Shown here: positions 1 to 8,569 of the stretch, piece by piece
Layout of the letters: each line of letters starts with the position of its first letter
Numbering within the stretch: position 1 is the stretch's first letter
Source of the DNA: Anaerotruncus rubiinfantis
GTDB lineage: Bacteria; Bacillota; Clostridia; Oscillospirales; Ruminococcaceae
Direction: 5' to 3'
NCBI RefSeq assembly: GCF_900078395.1
Contig: NZ_FKLA01000009.1
Coordinates: 1,688,614 to 1,752,613 of the forward strand
Length of the DNA stretch: 64,000 bases
The notes under the pieces: generated by a model
Told to the model about the DNA's origin: nothing
The model's input: the letters and a program-made list of their open reading frames with translations, nothing else
Databases searched by the model: none
Position numbers and translations under genes: made by a program

Positions 1-2
1 AA

Positions 3-1886
3 CTGGGAATCCATCCGATTGAGAAGCTTTCTGATAACACGGATGGAAAATGCGTCATCATCCGTTCGCATGGCGTGTCAAAAGAGGTGTATGAGGAGCT
101 CTCGCGGATGGGCTGCCGGGTGATCGACGCGACCTGCCCGTTTGTGGAGAAAATCCACCGGATCGCGGCGGAATATTCCGGGGAAAATATTCTGCTGATC
201 GCTGGGAATCCGGAGCATCCGGAAGTGAAGGGGATTGCTGGATTCTGTCATGGCAAGATGATTGCGTTTCGTTCCGCGCAGGAATTGGAGGAAAAGCTCC
301 CAGAAATTAGGGAAAATTGCGATAAATCGTTTACATTGGTAGCACAAACTACTTTTTCCCTGCTGGAATGGGAAAAATGTGTAGAAAAACTAAAAAAGGT
401 GTGTACAAAACTCAAGATTTTTGATACAATATGTATTGCTACGGAAAAACGCCAGTTGGAAGCAAAGCGTCTTGCGGCCGAAAGCGACGCCATGATTGTG
501 GTGGGCGGACGCAACAGTTCAAATACCCTGAAGCTTGCGCAGATCTGTGAAAAGTGTTGCGATACTTTCTTAATTGAAGATGCGCGCGAACTGTATGATC
601 TCCATCTGGGCGGTTATAATAGCATTGGTGTTACGGCCGGCGCGTCGACTCCGGCTTGCATAATTAAGGAGGTACATAGGACAATGAGTGAGATTTTAAA
701 AGATCAGGACGAGCTTTCTTTTGAGGAGATGTTGGATCAATCCTTCAAAACAATATATAACAGGGAGAAGGTAACCGCGGTCGTTACAGGTCTTGCGCCG
801 AATGAGATCTCAGTGGATATCGGTACGAAGCATGCCGGTTATGTGCCTCTTTCTGAGTTGACGGATGATCCGAACGCGAAGGTGGAAGACCTCGTCAAGG
901 TCGGAGATGAAATGGAACTGCTCGTCGTCCGCGTAAACGACGTGGAAGGAACCGTAATGCTCTCGAAGAAACGCCTCGATGCGATCGCGGGCTTTGAAAA
1001 GGTGATGGGCGCCGCTGATACCGAGGAAATCCTTGAAGGTACGGTTGTGGAAGTCATTAAGGGCGGTATCCTTGTCCTGACCAATGGTGTCAAGGTCTTT
1101 ATCCCGGCTTCTCAGGCAACTCTTTCCCGCAATGACAACCTGGAAGACCTGCTCAAGCAGAAGGTCCAGTTTAAGATTCTGGAAGTCAACCGCCAGCGCA
1201 AGCGTGCCGTTGGTTCGATCCGTGCCGTTCTGCGTGAGCAGAAAAAGGAGCTTGAGGACAAGTTCTGGCAGGAAGTCGAAGTCGGTAAACATTATACCGG
1301 CGTTGTAAAATCCCTCACCAGCTACGGTGCGTTCGTCAATCTGGGCGGCGTGGATGGCATGGTGCATATTTCCGAACTGAGCTGGAACCGCATCAAACAT
1401 CCGTCCGAGGTTGTAAACGTCGGTGACAGCATCGAAGTTTACATCAAGGATATTGATGCTGAAAATAAGAAGATTTCGCTTGGCTACAAGAAATCTGAGG
1501 ATAATCCTTGGGAGATCATGAAAAACAAATATGATGTGGGAACCGTCTGCACCGTTAAGGTTGTTTCGATGACCCCGTTCGGCGCGTTTGCTCAGATCAT
1601 TCCGGGTGTTGACGGTCTGATCCACATCAGCCAGATTTCCACCGAGCGGATCAATAAGCCTTCCGACGTGCTCGCAATCGGCCAGGAGGTCGAGGTGAAG
1701 ATCACCGAGCTCGATACCGAGAAAAAGCGCGTCAGCCTTTCGATGCGCGCGCTGCTTGAAGAGGAAAAGAAAGCGCAGGAAGCCGCCGCTGAAGCGGATG
1801 TCCAAGCTGCTGAGGAAGCATCCGCGGTTGTGTATGAAGCCGGCCCGGACGGCGCCAAAGGCGAGGTCCCTGCCGAGGCTGAATAA
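3..1886 (+). CDS. ispH: IspH (HMB-PP reductase) fused to S1-type ribosomal protein, 5' partial
   Basis: The reading frame is open from base 3, so the start lies upstream of the window. The first part is 4-hydroxy-3-methylbut-2-enyl diphosphate reductase, the last step of the MEP isoprenoid pathway, an Fe-S enzyme: visible motifs are IRSHGVS, DATCPF (Fe-S Cys), GNPEHPEV, DTICIATEKRQ (Fe-S Cys), GGRNSSNT and GVTAGASTP. From about base 690 four S1 RNA-binding domains follow, with typical GMVHISELS and GLIHISQIS motifs, then an acidic Ala/Glu-rich tail. IspH-S1 fusions are well known in Clostridia, so this is not an assembly error. The S1 part presumably acts at the ribosome; why the two are fused is unknown. 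Confidence 0.95.
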   Translation: MGIHPIEKLSDNTDGKCVIIRSHGVSKEVYEELSRMGCRVIDATCPFVEKIHRIAAEYSGENILLIAGNPEHPEVKGIAGFCHGKMIAFRSAQELEEKLPEIRENCDKSFTLVAQTTFSLLEWEKCVEKLKKVCTKLKIFDTICIATEKRQLEAKRLAAESDAMIVVGGRNSSNTLKLAQICEKCCDTFLIEDARELYDLHLGGYNSIGVTAGASTPACIIKEVHRTMSEILKDQDELSFEEMLDQSFKTIYNREKVTAVVTGLAPNEISVDIGTKHAGYVPLSELTDDPNAKVEDLVKVGDEMELLVVRVNDVEGTVMLSKKRLDAIAGFEKVMGAADTEEILEGTVVEVIKGGILVLTNGVKVFIPASQATLSRNDNLEDLLKQKVQFKILEVNRQRKRAVGSIRAVLREQKKELEDKFWQEVEVGKHYTGVVKSLTSYGAFVNLGGVDGMVHISELSWNRIKHPSEVVNVGDSIEVYIKDIDAENKKISLGYKKSEDNPWEIMKNKYDVGTVCTVKVVSMTPFGAFAQIIPGVDGLIHISQISTERINKPSDVLAIGQEVEVKITELDTEKKRVSLSMRALLEEEKKAQEAAAEADVQAAEEASAVVYEAGPDGAKGEVPAEAE

Positions 1887-1890
1887 GATG

Positions 1891-1924
1891 AAAAAGCCCT
1901 GCTCGAAAGAGCGGGGCTTTTTGC
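1891..1924 (+). terminator. Rho-independent terminator after ispH-S1
   Basis: A GC stem (AAAGCCCTGCTC pairing with GAGCGGGGCTTT, GAAA loop) is followed by a T run and starts 5 bases after the stop codon. Confidence 0.9.
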
Positions 1925-2478
1925 GTTTTGCAGTCGATGGGAATGCCTCCGGCGGCCCCATTTCTTGCTCGTGCAAGAAATGGGGGAAAGAACACGCGCG
2001 GGGACACCCCGCGACCCCGATCTACGGCCTAAGAGCCGCCGCTTTGCGGCGGTTGGCCTCCGAAATACTCGCTGCGGCTCGTAATGCGCGCCGTGAAGGC
2101 TGCCTTCGGCAGAAACGGCGCGCAATCTGCTTAGACAAAACGCGGTGTTCCGCGTTTGGCAGCCTGCTCGCCTGGCGGCGAAGCGCGCTTACGCGCGACG
2201 GCTGCTCACGGGGGCTTTCCGCCCCCGTGTCCCCCGGTAAAGAGTCGTCTGCGACGACCCGCCGCCTTTGGCGGCGGATTCGGGATAAGGAACGCGGGAC
2301 GGGTTTTCGCAACCTTGCGAAAACCGGCTGCGCCGAAAGAGGACGAACGGATTGAAATGCGCTGCGCGCACAGCCTTTCTCGAAAGTTTGCGGGGGAATG
2401 GGGGCTGCGCCCCCATAGCTTGCGCCGCAGCGCCCCTTCAGGCGTTTTTTCGGTTCCTTTTTCAAGAAAAAAGGAACG
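1925..2478. other. Hairpin-dense noncoding region, no supported gene
   Basis: About 550 bases hold no convincing ORF, but perfect short palindromes come one after another. Examples: 1956-1985 (13-bp stem, TCGT loop), 2207-2229 (CACGGGGGC/GCCCCCGTG), 2244-2258 (GTCGTC/GACGAC), 2259-2277 (CCGCCGCC/GGCGGCGG), 2302-2325 (11-bp stem), 2400-2414 (GGGGGC/GCCCCC) and 2454-2476 (9-bp stem). Short ORFs in all frames here are Arg/Ala-rich by-products of GC content. It lies between convergent genes. Whether it is transcribed or is a decayed repeat element cannot be told from sequence. Confidence 0.7.
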
Positions 2479-2506
2479 AAAGGCGCGGCCACAGGCCGCG
2501 CCTTTT
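2479..2506. terminator. Bidirectional terminator hairpin
   Basis: A 12-bp stem (AAAGGCGCGGCC/GGCCGCGCCTTT) with an ACA loop is flanked by A and T runs. It ends at the stop codon of the minus-strand XRE gene, so it can serve both directions. Confidence 0.8.
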
Positions 2507-2726
2507 ATTTCTTCCAGGGTTTATGGGACGGATCGTCGGTAATGCCAACAAGATAGTCAATACTTACATCGTGATAATAGGCAAGTTTTATCAAAATCGG
2601 AATGGGAATGTTCAGCTTTCCCAATTCATAGTCAGAATATGTGGTTTGGCCTATAGAAAGCTCATGGGCAAGTTCCCGCTGCTTAAGATCTTTATCTTCT
2701 CGAAGGGCCCGGATGCGGTCATACAT
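2505..2726 (-). CDS. XRE-family helix-turn-helix repressor, small
   Basis: A 73-residue protein that is almost only a Cro/CI-type HTH domain: RIRALREDKDLKQRELA, then the recognition-helix region GQTTYSDYELG, then a short basic tail. The ATG at 2726 is preferred because AGGTGA lies 5 bases before it; the in-frame GTG nine bases further up overlaps that ribosome binding site. Single-domain XRE proteins of this size act as repressors, often of themselves and a divergent gene. The divergent neighbour at 2816 and the shared inverted repeats at 2752-2795 fit that role. Confidence 0.85.
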   Translation of the reverse strand: MYDRIRALREDKDLKQRELAHELSIGQTTYSDYELGKLNIPIPILIKLAYYHDVSIDYLVGITDDPSHKPWKK

Positions 2727-2751
2727 TTTTATCACCTGAAATTATTATGCG

Positions 2752-2798
2752 TTACCGGAATGTCCGATATTGACTTTTAACGTATTTTCCGGTAAAAT
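2752..2798. promoter_or_regulatory. Divergent promoter region with paired 9-bp operator-like repeats
   Basis: On the plus strand TTGACT (2770-2775), 17 bases, TAAAAT (2793-2798) forms a near-consensus sigma-A promoter for the micro-ORF at 2816. A perfect inverted repeat, TTACCGGAA (2752-2760) and TTCCGGTAA (2787-2795), has one arm overlapping the -10 and the other lying in the likely promoter of the XRE gene. Centre spacing is 35 bases. The repressor at 2505-2726 is the obvious candidate binder; this is inference. Confidence 0.65.
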
Positions 2799-2815
2799 AA
2801 AGAAGAGGTGATCAA

Positions 2816-2986
2816 ATGGACGAATTTAAAAAGCCCTATCTGAAGCTGTTCAATTCTGTCATGGACATTTCGGAGCGCCTGGAAGAACTTGCTAAGGAAC
2901 AGATAAAGCTGGCGATGGAACTCAAGCTGGTCCAGCAGCAGGCGGAAGAAATTTATATCAGTCAAAATGAGGAAACCGGACGTTGA
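2816..2986 (+). CDS. Micro-protein of 56 residues, unknown
   Basis: ATG with AGAGGTG upstream at good spacing, and a strong promoter at 2770-2798. The product is charged and helical, beginning MDEFKKPYLKLFN and continuing as an amphipathic, probably coiled-coil segment rich in Glu, Leu and Gln (ISERLEELAKEQIKLAMELK). No signal peptide or membrane segment. It is divergent from the XRE repressor and shares its control region, so it is probably the regulated partner. No family is recognised; a toxin-antitoxin role is possible but nothing in the sequence shows it. Confidence 0.6.
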   Translation: MDEFKKPYLKLFNSVMDISERLEELAKEQIKLAMELKLVQQQAEEIYISQNEETGR

Positions 2987-3002
2987 AACGTCCGGTTCCT
3001 TT
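2973..3002 (+). terminator. Terminator overlapping the micro-ORF stop
   Basis: AACCGGACGTT and AACGTCCGGTT pair across a 3-base loop and are followed by CCTTTTAT; the stem includes the last codons of the 56-residue ORF. Confidence 0.8.
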
Positions 3003-3026
3003 TATATCGCGCAAATACAGCCGTTA

Positions 3027-3055
3027 TTGTAATTTTCTGCAAAAAGTGGTACAAT
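3027..3055 (+). promoter_or_regulatory. Sigma-A promoter for recJ
   Basis: TTGTAA (3027-3032), 17-base spacer, TACAAT (3050-3055), 41 bases before the recJ start. Confidence 0.7.
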
Positions 3056-3096
3056 AAAAAATAGTCTGAAATTCTGTAACTACGGAGGAATACCAG

Positions 3097-5166
3097 GTGC
3101 CGATCAAACATTGGGATTTAAAACCCGGCGACGACGCGGCTGCGGGACAGCTTGCAAAGGAACTCAAGCTGCCGCTCATTGTTGCGCGGGTGCTTTTCGG
3201 CAGGGGATACGACACGGCGGAAAAGATGGCCGGATTTTTCCAGCAGTCGGAACAATTTTTCGATCCGTTTCTGCTGAAAGATATGGACCGGGCGGTAACG
3301 CGTATCCGCCGGGCGATAGAGAACGGCGAGCGGATCGCCATTTACGGAGATTATGACTGTGACGGGATCATGGCCACCGTCCTGCTTTACAGCTATCTTG
3401 AATCAGTCGGGGCGGATATCTGTTATTACATCCCGCAGCGCGATAAGGAGGGCTATGGGCTCAATCTTGACGCATTAAAGCTGATCCGTGACGACGGTGT
3501 TGGGCTGGTTGTCACGGTGGATAACGGCATCACCGCCATCGGAGAGGTCGAATATGCCAGCTCCATTGGCCTTGATATCGTGATCACCGACCATCATAAA
3601 CCGCGGGAAGTTCTTCCCGAAGCGGTTGCGGTGGTTGACCCGCACCGTCTTGACGATGAGAGCGGCTGTGATTATCTCGCGGGCGTGGGCGTGGCTTTCA
3701 AGCTGGTCTGTGCGCTCGAGGAGGACGACGGCGGCATGATGCTTGATCGTTACGGCGATATCGTCGCGGTGGCGACCATTGCGGATATCGTGCCGCTGGT
3801 GGGAGAAAACCGGCTGATTGTCCGGCGCGGCCTGCAGATCCTTCAAAATACCGACAACGAAGGTCTCGCGGCTCTGATCCGCGTCTGCGGCATGGCGGAT
3901 AAATCCCTTTCCTGTGAACAGATCGCCTATGGGCTGGTGCCGCGGATCAATTCCGCGGGACGGTTTGACAGCGTGGACAGCGCGATCGAACTGTTTGTGG
4001 GCGAGGGCGAAGGGCTTGAGGAACTTGCAAGCGGCATCAATTCGCTCAATGAGCAACGCCGCGCGGTGGAGGATGAGATTGTCACCGAAATCCTGGCGCA
4101 GCTGGAAAACGACCCGCAGGCGCTTTCCCAGCGGGTTGTGGTAATCCACGGGGAGAACTGGCATCACGGGATCGTCGGCATTGTTGCGTCGCGGATGGTC
4201 GAACGGTTCGGAAAGCCGTGTATTGTGCTTTCGGTCGAAGGCGATACCGCGCGCGGCTCGGCCCGCAGCGTGGAGGGCTTCTCAATCATCGATGCAATCA
4301 ATGCCTGTTCACAGTATCTGGTCCGCTACGGCGGGCATAATCAGGCGGCGGGACTCACGGTGCGCGGCGGAGAACTTGAGAACTTTATCGCGGCCATCAA
4401 CGAATGGGCGGCGCAGAACTACCCTGAAATGCCACAGCAGACGATCCACATCGACTGTGAGGTTTCCCCGAACGAGCTTGAAGTGAAGGATATCCTGCCG
4501 CTCTCCCAGCTTGAACCGTTTGGTTCGGGCAATGAGCTTCCCGTTTTTGCAATCCGGAACTGCACTGTCCAGGGGATCTATCCCATCGGGGATGGAAAAC
4601 ATCTGCGGCTACGGTTTGCGGGGGACGGCACGGTTTTCTTTGCGGTCTATTTTGGAATGACCCAGAAAAATTTCCCTTATGCCGTGGGCGAAGTGGTCGA
4701 CCTCGCGGTAACGGTGGATGTGAGTGAATGGAACGGGGAACAGCGGGTTTCCATCAAGGTGAAAGATATCCATCTCTCCGGGATGGATTATGATAAAATT
4801 CACCATTCGGAACAGGCGTACCAGCAGCTGATGCGCCGGGAAACCCCGGTGCTGCCCGGGCGGGAAGCGCTGGTTCCGGACCGGGACGATATTGCGGTTG
4901 TCTACCGTTACCTGCGCGCGAAAGGGAACCTTTCTGCGCCGGACGAAGTGATTTATGCAAAACTCAGCGGGAATATCTCCTGCCTTTGCAAGGTGAAAAT
5001 TGCAATCGACGTATTGGACGAGATGCAGCTCATCACCCGCAGGCAGGCGGGCGGCGCGAATCAGTTTTCGGTTGTTCCGAACCCGGCCAGGGTGGATATC
5101 TCCCAATCCAGGATTCTAAAAAACCTGCGGTCCGAAAACATGGACCCTGCCTGTGAAACAGGCTGA
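3097..5166 (+). CDS. recJ: Single-stranded-DNA-specific exonuclease RecJ
   Basis: A 689-residue DHH-family nuclease that digests single-stranded DNA 5' to 3' in recombination and mismatch/base-excision repair. The DHH core carries DYDCDG (residues 85-90, metal-binding Asp), the VTVDNG motif and DHHKP; the DHHA1 region carries RYGGHNQAAG. An OB-fold and an extra C-terminal winged-helix-like segment follow, giving the longer Firmicutes form. The GTG start has GGAGGA 7 bases upstream. The rel gene follows on the same strand 59 bases later, a neighbour order also seen in other Firmicutes. Confidence 0.95.
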   Translation: MPIKHWDLKPGDDAAAGQLAKELKLPLIVARVLFGRGYDTAEKMAGFFQQSEQFFDPFLLKDMDRAVTRIRRAIENGERIAIYGDYDCDGIMATVLLYSYLESVGADICYYIPQRDKEGYGLNLDALKLIRDDGVGLVVTVDNGITAIGEVEYASSIGLDIVITDHHKPREVLPEAVAVVDPHRLDDESGCDYLAGVGVAFKLVCALEEDDGGMMLDRYGDIVAVATIADIVPLVGENRLIVRRGLQILQNTDNEGLAALIRVCGMADKSLSCEQIAYGLVPRINSAGRFDSVDSAIELFVGEGEGLEELASGINSLNEQRRAVEDEIVTEILAQLENDPQALSQRVVVIHGENWHHGIVGIVASRMVERFGKPCIVLSVEGDTARGSARSVEGFSIIDAINACSQYLVRYGGHNQAAGLTVRGGELENFIAAINEWAAQNYPEMPQQTIHIDCEVSPNELEVKDILPLSQLEPFGSGNELPVFAIRNCTVQGIYPIGDGKHLRLRFAGDGTVFFAVYFGMTQKNFPYAVGEVVDLAVTVDVSEWNGEQRVSIKVKDIHLSGMDYDKIHHSEQAYQQLMRRETPVLPGREALVPDRDDIAVVYRYLRAKGNLSAPDEVIYAKLSGNISCLCKVKIAIDVLDEMQLITRRQAGGANQFSVVPNPARVDISQSRILKNLRSENMDPACETG

Positions 5167-5225
5167 TTCCCAGCGACGGGAAAGCGATGCTGGTTGCGGG
5201 CAATCGCCCGTGATGGAGGAACGCG

Positions 5226-7418
5226 ATGAAATATTATGTGATAGATGAACTTTTGGAGAGCATCCAAAAGAGCGGAAAAGGCTATGACCGGGAAAAGATC
5301 ATGGCTGCCTATGAGCTTGCATACGCGGCGCACGAAGGGCAGTGCCGTGTTTCCGGCGAGCCGTATATCTCCCACCCGATCGCGGTGGCGATCATTCTGG
5401 TGGACCTTGGCATGGACAGCGAGTGTATCACGGCGGCGCTTTTGCACGACGTGGTCGAGGACACAGAGACATCGATCGAACAGGTGCAGAAGCAGTTCGG
5501 CGAGGATGTCGCGCTGCTTGTGAACGGCGTGACCAAACTGGGCAAGATCAGCTTCACCTCCCGGGAGGAACAGCAGGCCGAAAACGTCCGCAAGATGCTG
5601 CTCGCGATGGCGCAGGATGTGCGCGTCATTATTATAAAGCTGGCCGACCGGCTGCACAATATGCGCACCATCGAGGTTATGCCGGAACAGAAGCGCCGCG
5701 ATAAGGCGCTTGAAACGATGGAGGTCTACGCGCCGCTGGCGCACAGGCTTGGTATCCGCGCGGTCAAGGAGGAACTTGAGGATATCTCGCTGCGCTACCT
5801 TGATCCGGTCGCCTACCATGAGATTGAAAGTATGCTTGACCTCAAGAAGGCCGATCGCCTGCATTTTCTGGAAAAGATCAAGCAAAAGATCCGCGAGCGC
5901 CTTGAGAGCGAATACAGCGACGTCTATATCGACGGCCGCGTCAAGAGTGTCTACGGCATCTACCGCAAGGTCTATATCCAGGGGAAATCCTTTGAGGAGA
6001 TCTTTGACGTCTACGCGGTGCGCATCATCGTCGATTCGGTGTTCGAGTGCTATAATATCCTCGGCATCATCCACGACCTGTTCCGGCCGATCCCGAACCG
6101 GTTCAAGGACTATATCTCGACCCCGAAGCCGAATATGTACCAGTCGCTCCACACGACGGTGATCGACAAGGAAGCAATCCCGTTCGAGGTGCAGATCCGC
6201 ACTTGGGATATGCACCACACGGCGGAATACGGCATCGCGGCGCACTGGAAATACAAGGCTGGCATCACCGGCCGTGACAAGCTCGAGGAGCGGCTCGCTT
6301 GGATCCGCCAGCTCATCGAGAACCAGAAGGAATCTGACGACGTGGAGGACATCGTCCGTTCGATCAAGAGCGACCTGTCGCCGGAGGAGGTCTATGTTTT
6401 CACCCCGAAGGGGGACGTCATCAGCCTGCCGGTCGGCTCGACCGTCATCGATTTCGCCTATGCCATCCACACCGCGGTCGGCAACCGGATGGTCGGCGCA
6501 AAGATCGACGGCCGGATGGTCGCGCTCGACACCGAGGTGAAAACCGGGCAGATCGTCGAAATTGTGACCACAAACGCCAAGGATCACGCGCCGAGCCGCG
6601 ACTGGCTCAAGATCGTGCGCACTTCGGAAGCGCGCAACAAGATCCGCAACTGGTATAAAAAGGAGCGCCGCGAAGAAAACATCGTGCAGGGAAAAACCGA
6701 GCTCGAAAAGGAATTCCGACGCAACATGATCAATCTGCCAGAAGGCAAGGACAAAGAATTTCTCAGCATCATCGCCAAGAAACAGAAATTTGAAACAGTG
6801 GACGATTTCCTCGCGGCGATCGGGTACGGCGGCGTTCTGCTTTCAAAGATCATGCCGCGCGTCAAGGACGAATTTGTGCGGCAGTACCGCACAGCTGAGC
6901 CTGTGGACCCGACCGAGCGGGTGCTCACCAAGCAGCCGAAGAAGGGAAAGGGCGCCTCAAGCGGCGTAATTGTCGAAGGGCTGGACAGCTGCCTTGTGAA
7001 GTTTGCGCGCTGCTGCAACCCGCTGCCGGGGGACGAGATCATCGGTTTTGTCACACGGGGATTCGGTGTTTCGATCCACAAAAAGGACTGTCAGAACGTC
7101 CTTTCTTCGATCAGCGACCCAAATAACGCGGAGCGCTGGGTGAAGGCCGAATGGGCGATGGAATCGGCCAAAAAGGAGCATTTCAAGAGCACGATAGAAA
7201 TTGTGACCGACGACCGCATCGGCGCGCTGGCCGATATTTCGGTGGCGCTTTCTTCGATGCGCATCTCTATTTCCACACTGATGGCGCGCGAGGTCAAACA
7301 GGGGATCAACATCGTGAGCGTGACCTTCACAGTCAGCGATATCGAACAGCTCAATTTCATTATCGGGCAGCTGCAGAAGATCCCGGGTGTGGAAAGCGTC
7401 ACGAGGTCTGTGCAGTAA
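5226..7418 (+). CDS. relA: Bifunctional (p)ppGpp synthetase/hydrolase Rel
   Basis: A 730-residue stringent-response enzyme with the full long-RSH architecture. The N-terminal HD hydrolase has its metal ligands (H50, HD at 74-75 in LLHDVVEDT). The synthetase domain has YQSLHTTV and EVQIRTWDMHHTAEYG. A TGS domain (VYVFTPKGDVISLP), a Cys-containing zinc-finger region (FARCCNPLPGDEI) and a C-terminal ACT domain follow. It should both make and degrade ppGpp. The HD site looks intact, as expected for a lone Rel. A GGAGG site precedes the ATG. Confidence 0.95.
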   Translation: MKYYVIDELLESIQKSGKGYDREKIMAAYELAYAAHEGQCRVSGEPYISHPIAVAIILVDLGMDSECITAALLHDVVEDTETSIEQVQKQFGEDVALLVNGVTKLGKISFTSREEQQAENVRKMLLAMAQDVRVIIIKLADRLHNMRTIEVMPEQKRRDKALETMEVYAPLAHRLGIRAVKEELEDISLRYLDPVAYHEIESMLDLKKADRLHFLEKIKQKIRERLESEYSDVYIDGRVKSVYGIYRKVYIQGKSFEEIFDVYAVRIIVDSVFECYNILGIIHDLFRPIPNRFKDYISTPKPNMYQSLHTTVIDKEAIPFEVQIRTWDMHHTAEYGIAAHWKYKAGITGRDKLEERLAWIRQLIENQKESDDVEDIVRSIKSDLSPEEVYVFTPKGDVISLPVGSTVIDFAYAIHTAVGNRMVGAKIDGRMVALDTEVKTGQIVEIVTTNAKDHAPSRDWLKIVRTSEARNKIRNWYKKERREENIVQGKTELEKEFRRNMINLPEGKDKEFLSIIAKKQKFETVDDFLAAIGYGGVLLSKIMPRVKDEFVRQYRTAEPVDPTERVLTKQPKKGKGASSGVIVEGLDSCLVKFARCCNPLPGDEIIGFVTRGFGVSIHKKDCQNVLSSISDPNNAERWVKAEWAMESAKKEHFKSTIEIVTDDRIGALADISVALSSMRISISTLMAREVKQGINIVSVTFTVSDIEQLNFIIGQLQKIPGVESVTRSVQ

Positions 7419-7450
7419 CCTCCCTGAATAAACTTTTTAAAGGAGCTTTT

Positions 7451-7909
7451 ATGAAAGCGGTATTGCAGCGTGTAAAAAGCGCGAAAGTGACCATCGCGGG
7501 AGAAACGGTGGGGGAGATCGGGCAGGGGCTCGCAATTCTGCTCGGCGTTGTGGACGGCGACGGCGTGGATGAGGCGGATTTTCTTGCGGAAAAAACAGCC
7601 AATCTGCGCATCTTTGAGGATGAAAACGGCAAGCTGAACCGTTCGCTCCTGGATATTGGCGGCGGGATGCTGGTGGTGTCGAATTTTACCCTCTGCGCCG
7701 ATGCGCGGCATGGGCGGCGTCCGTCCTTCACCAACGCGGCCAGGCCTGAAACCGCCAATTCGCTTTATGAGCGGTTTGTGGCCGCGGCAAAGGATGCCGG
7801 CGCCGGCCTGGTACAGACCGGTTCTTTCGGGGCGGATATGCTCGTTTCGATCGAGAACGACGGCCCGGTGACCATCATTCTCGACACCAATGAGATCATG
7901 AAAAAATAA
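7451..7909 (+). CDS. dtd: D-aminoacyl-tRNA deacylase
   Basis: 152 residues, the normal length for Dtd, which hydrolyses D-amino acids (and Gly mischarged on tRNA-Ala) from tRNA. The Gly-cisPro motif NDGPVT near residue 137 and the catalytic Thr80 are present. The usual SQFTL motif reads SNFTL here, so Gln78 is replaced by Asn. AAAGGAG stands before the ATG and the gene is 32 bases after rel, a common Firmicutes pairing. Confidence 0.93.
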   Translation: MKAVLQRVKSAKVTIAGETVGEIGQGLAILLGVVDGDGVDEADFLAEKTANLRIFEDENGKLNRSLLDIGGGMLVVSNFTLCADARHGRRPSFTNAARPETANSLYERFVAAAKDAGAGLVQTGSFGADMLVSIENDGPVTIILDTNEIMKK

Positions 7910-7939
7910 ACGCATCCCATACGGACAGGAGGCATATGG

Positions 7940-8569
7940 ATGAAACTTTATATCAAACCGGTCGGCCCGCTTGGGACCAACTGTTATATCGCAGCGGACG
8001 ACAGCGGCAGATGCGCTGTGATCGACCCGGGCGCGCAGGCGGAAAAACTCATCTCATTCATCGAGGCAAAGGGCCTCACGCCGGAATATATTCTGTTCAC
8101 CCATGGGCATCACGACCATATCGGCGCGGCGAAAGCGGTTGCGGAGAAATTCGGCTGTAAGCTGGCGATCGGGGAAAACGATGCGGAGCAGCTTGCCGAC
8201 CCGGCGAAGAGCCTCGCACGCTCTCATGGCTTGGGCGGCGCATATGTGATGACCCCGGATGAGCTGCTGAAAGAGGGCGACGCCATCACAGTGGGTGAGC
8301 TGCGCTTTGAGGTTTTTGATACCCCGGGACATACCCGCGGTGGTGTGACCTACCGGTGCGGCGACCTGCTTTTCACCGGCGACACGCTGTTTTTGGAGGA
8401 CATCGGCCGCGCCGACCTCTACGGCGGCGACTATGCGACCGAAATCCGTTCGGTTAAAAAGCTGGCGGCGCTCGACGGTGACTACCGGGTGCTGCCTGGC
8501 CATGGCCCGGAGAGCACCCTTTCCCACGAGCGTAAGTATAACCAGTACCTGCGGGAAACAATCGAATGA
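7940..8569 (+). CDS. MBL-fold metal-dependent hydrolase, glyoxalase II-like
   Basis: 209 residues of the YqgX/GloB-like branch of the metallo-beta-lactamase fold. The metal motif THGHHDHIG (H55, H57, D59, H60), the PGHTRGG histidine, the FTGDTLF aspartate and the final PGHGPES histidine are all present. Likely a cytosolic thioester hydrolase; the substrate cannot be told. It overlaps hemZ by four bases (ATGA), so the two are translationally coupled. Confidence 0.85.
   Translation: MKLYIKPVGPLGTNCYIAADDSGRCAVIDPGAQAEKLISFIEAKGLTPEYILFTHGHHDHIGAAKAVAEKFGCKLAIGENDAEQLADPAKSLARSHGLGGAYVMTPDELLKEGDAITVGELRFEVFDTPGHTRGGVTYRCGDLLFTGDTLFLEDIGRADLYGGDYATEIRSVKKLAALDGDYRVLPGHGPESTLSHERKYNQYLRETIE

Noticed and set aside
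75..1886. IspH and S1 joined in one frame as a possible missing stop or chimera
   Set aside because: This fusion is known throughout Clostridia, and the junction is smooth with no frameshift sign.
810..1976. 388-codon minus-strand ORF
   Set aside because: Antisense to the S1 domains, no recognisable domain, no ribosome site.
1925..2506. CRISPR array
   Set aside because: The palindromes differ from one another and there are no equal spacers or repeats.
5061..6587. 508-codon minus-strand ORF
   Set aside because: It is antisense to rel, lacks a ribosome site, and its His/Asp/Arg-rich composition is the mirror of rel codon use.
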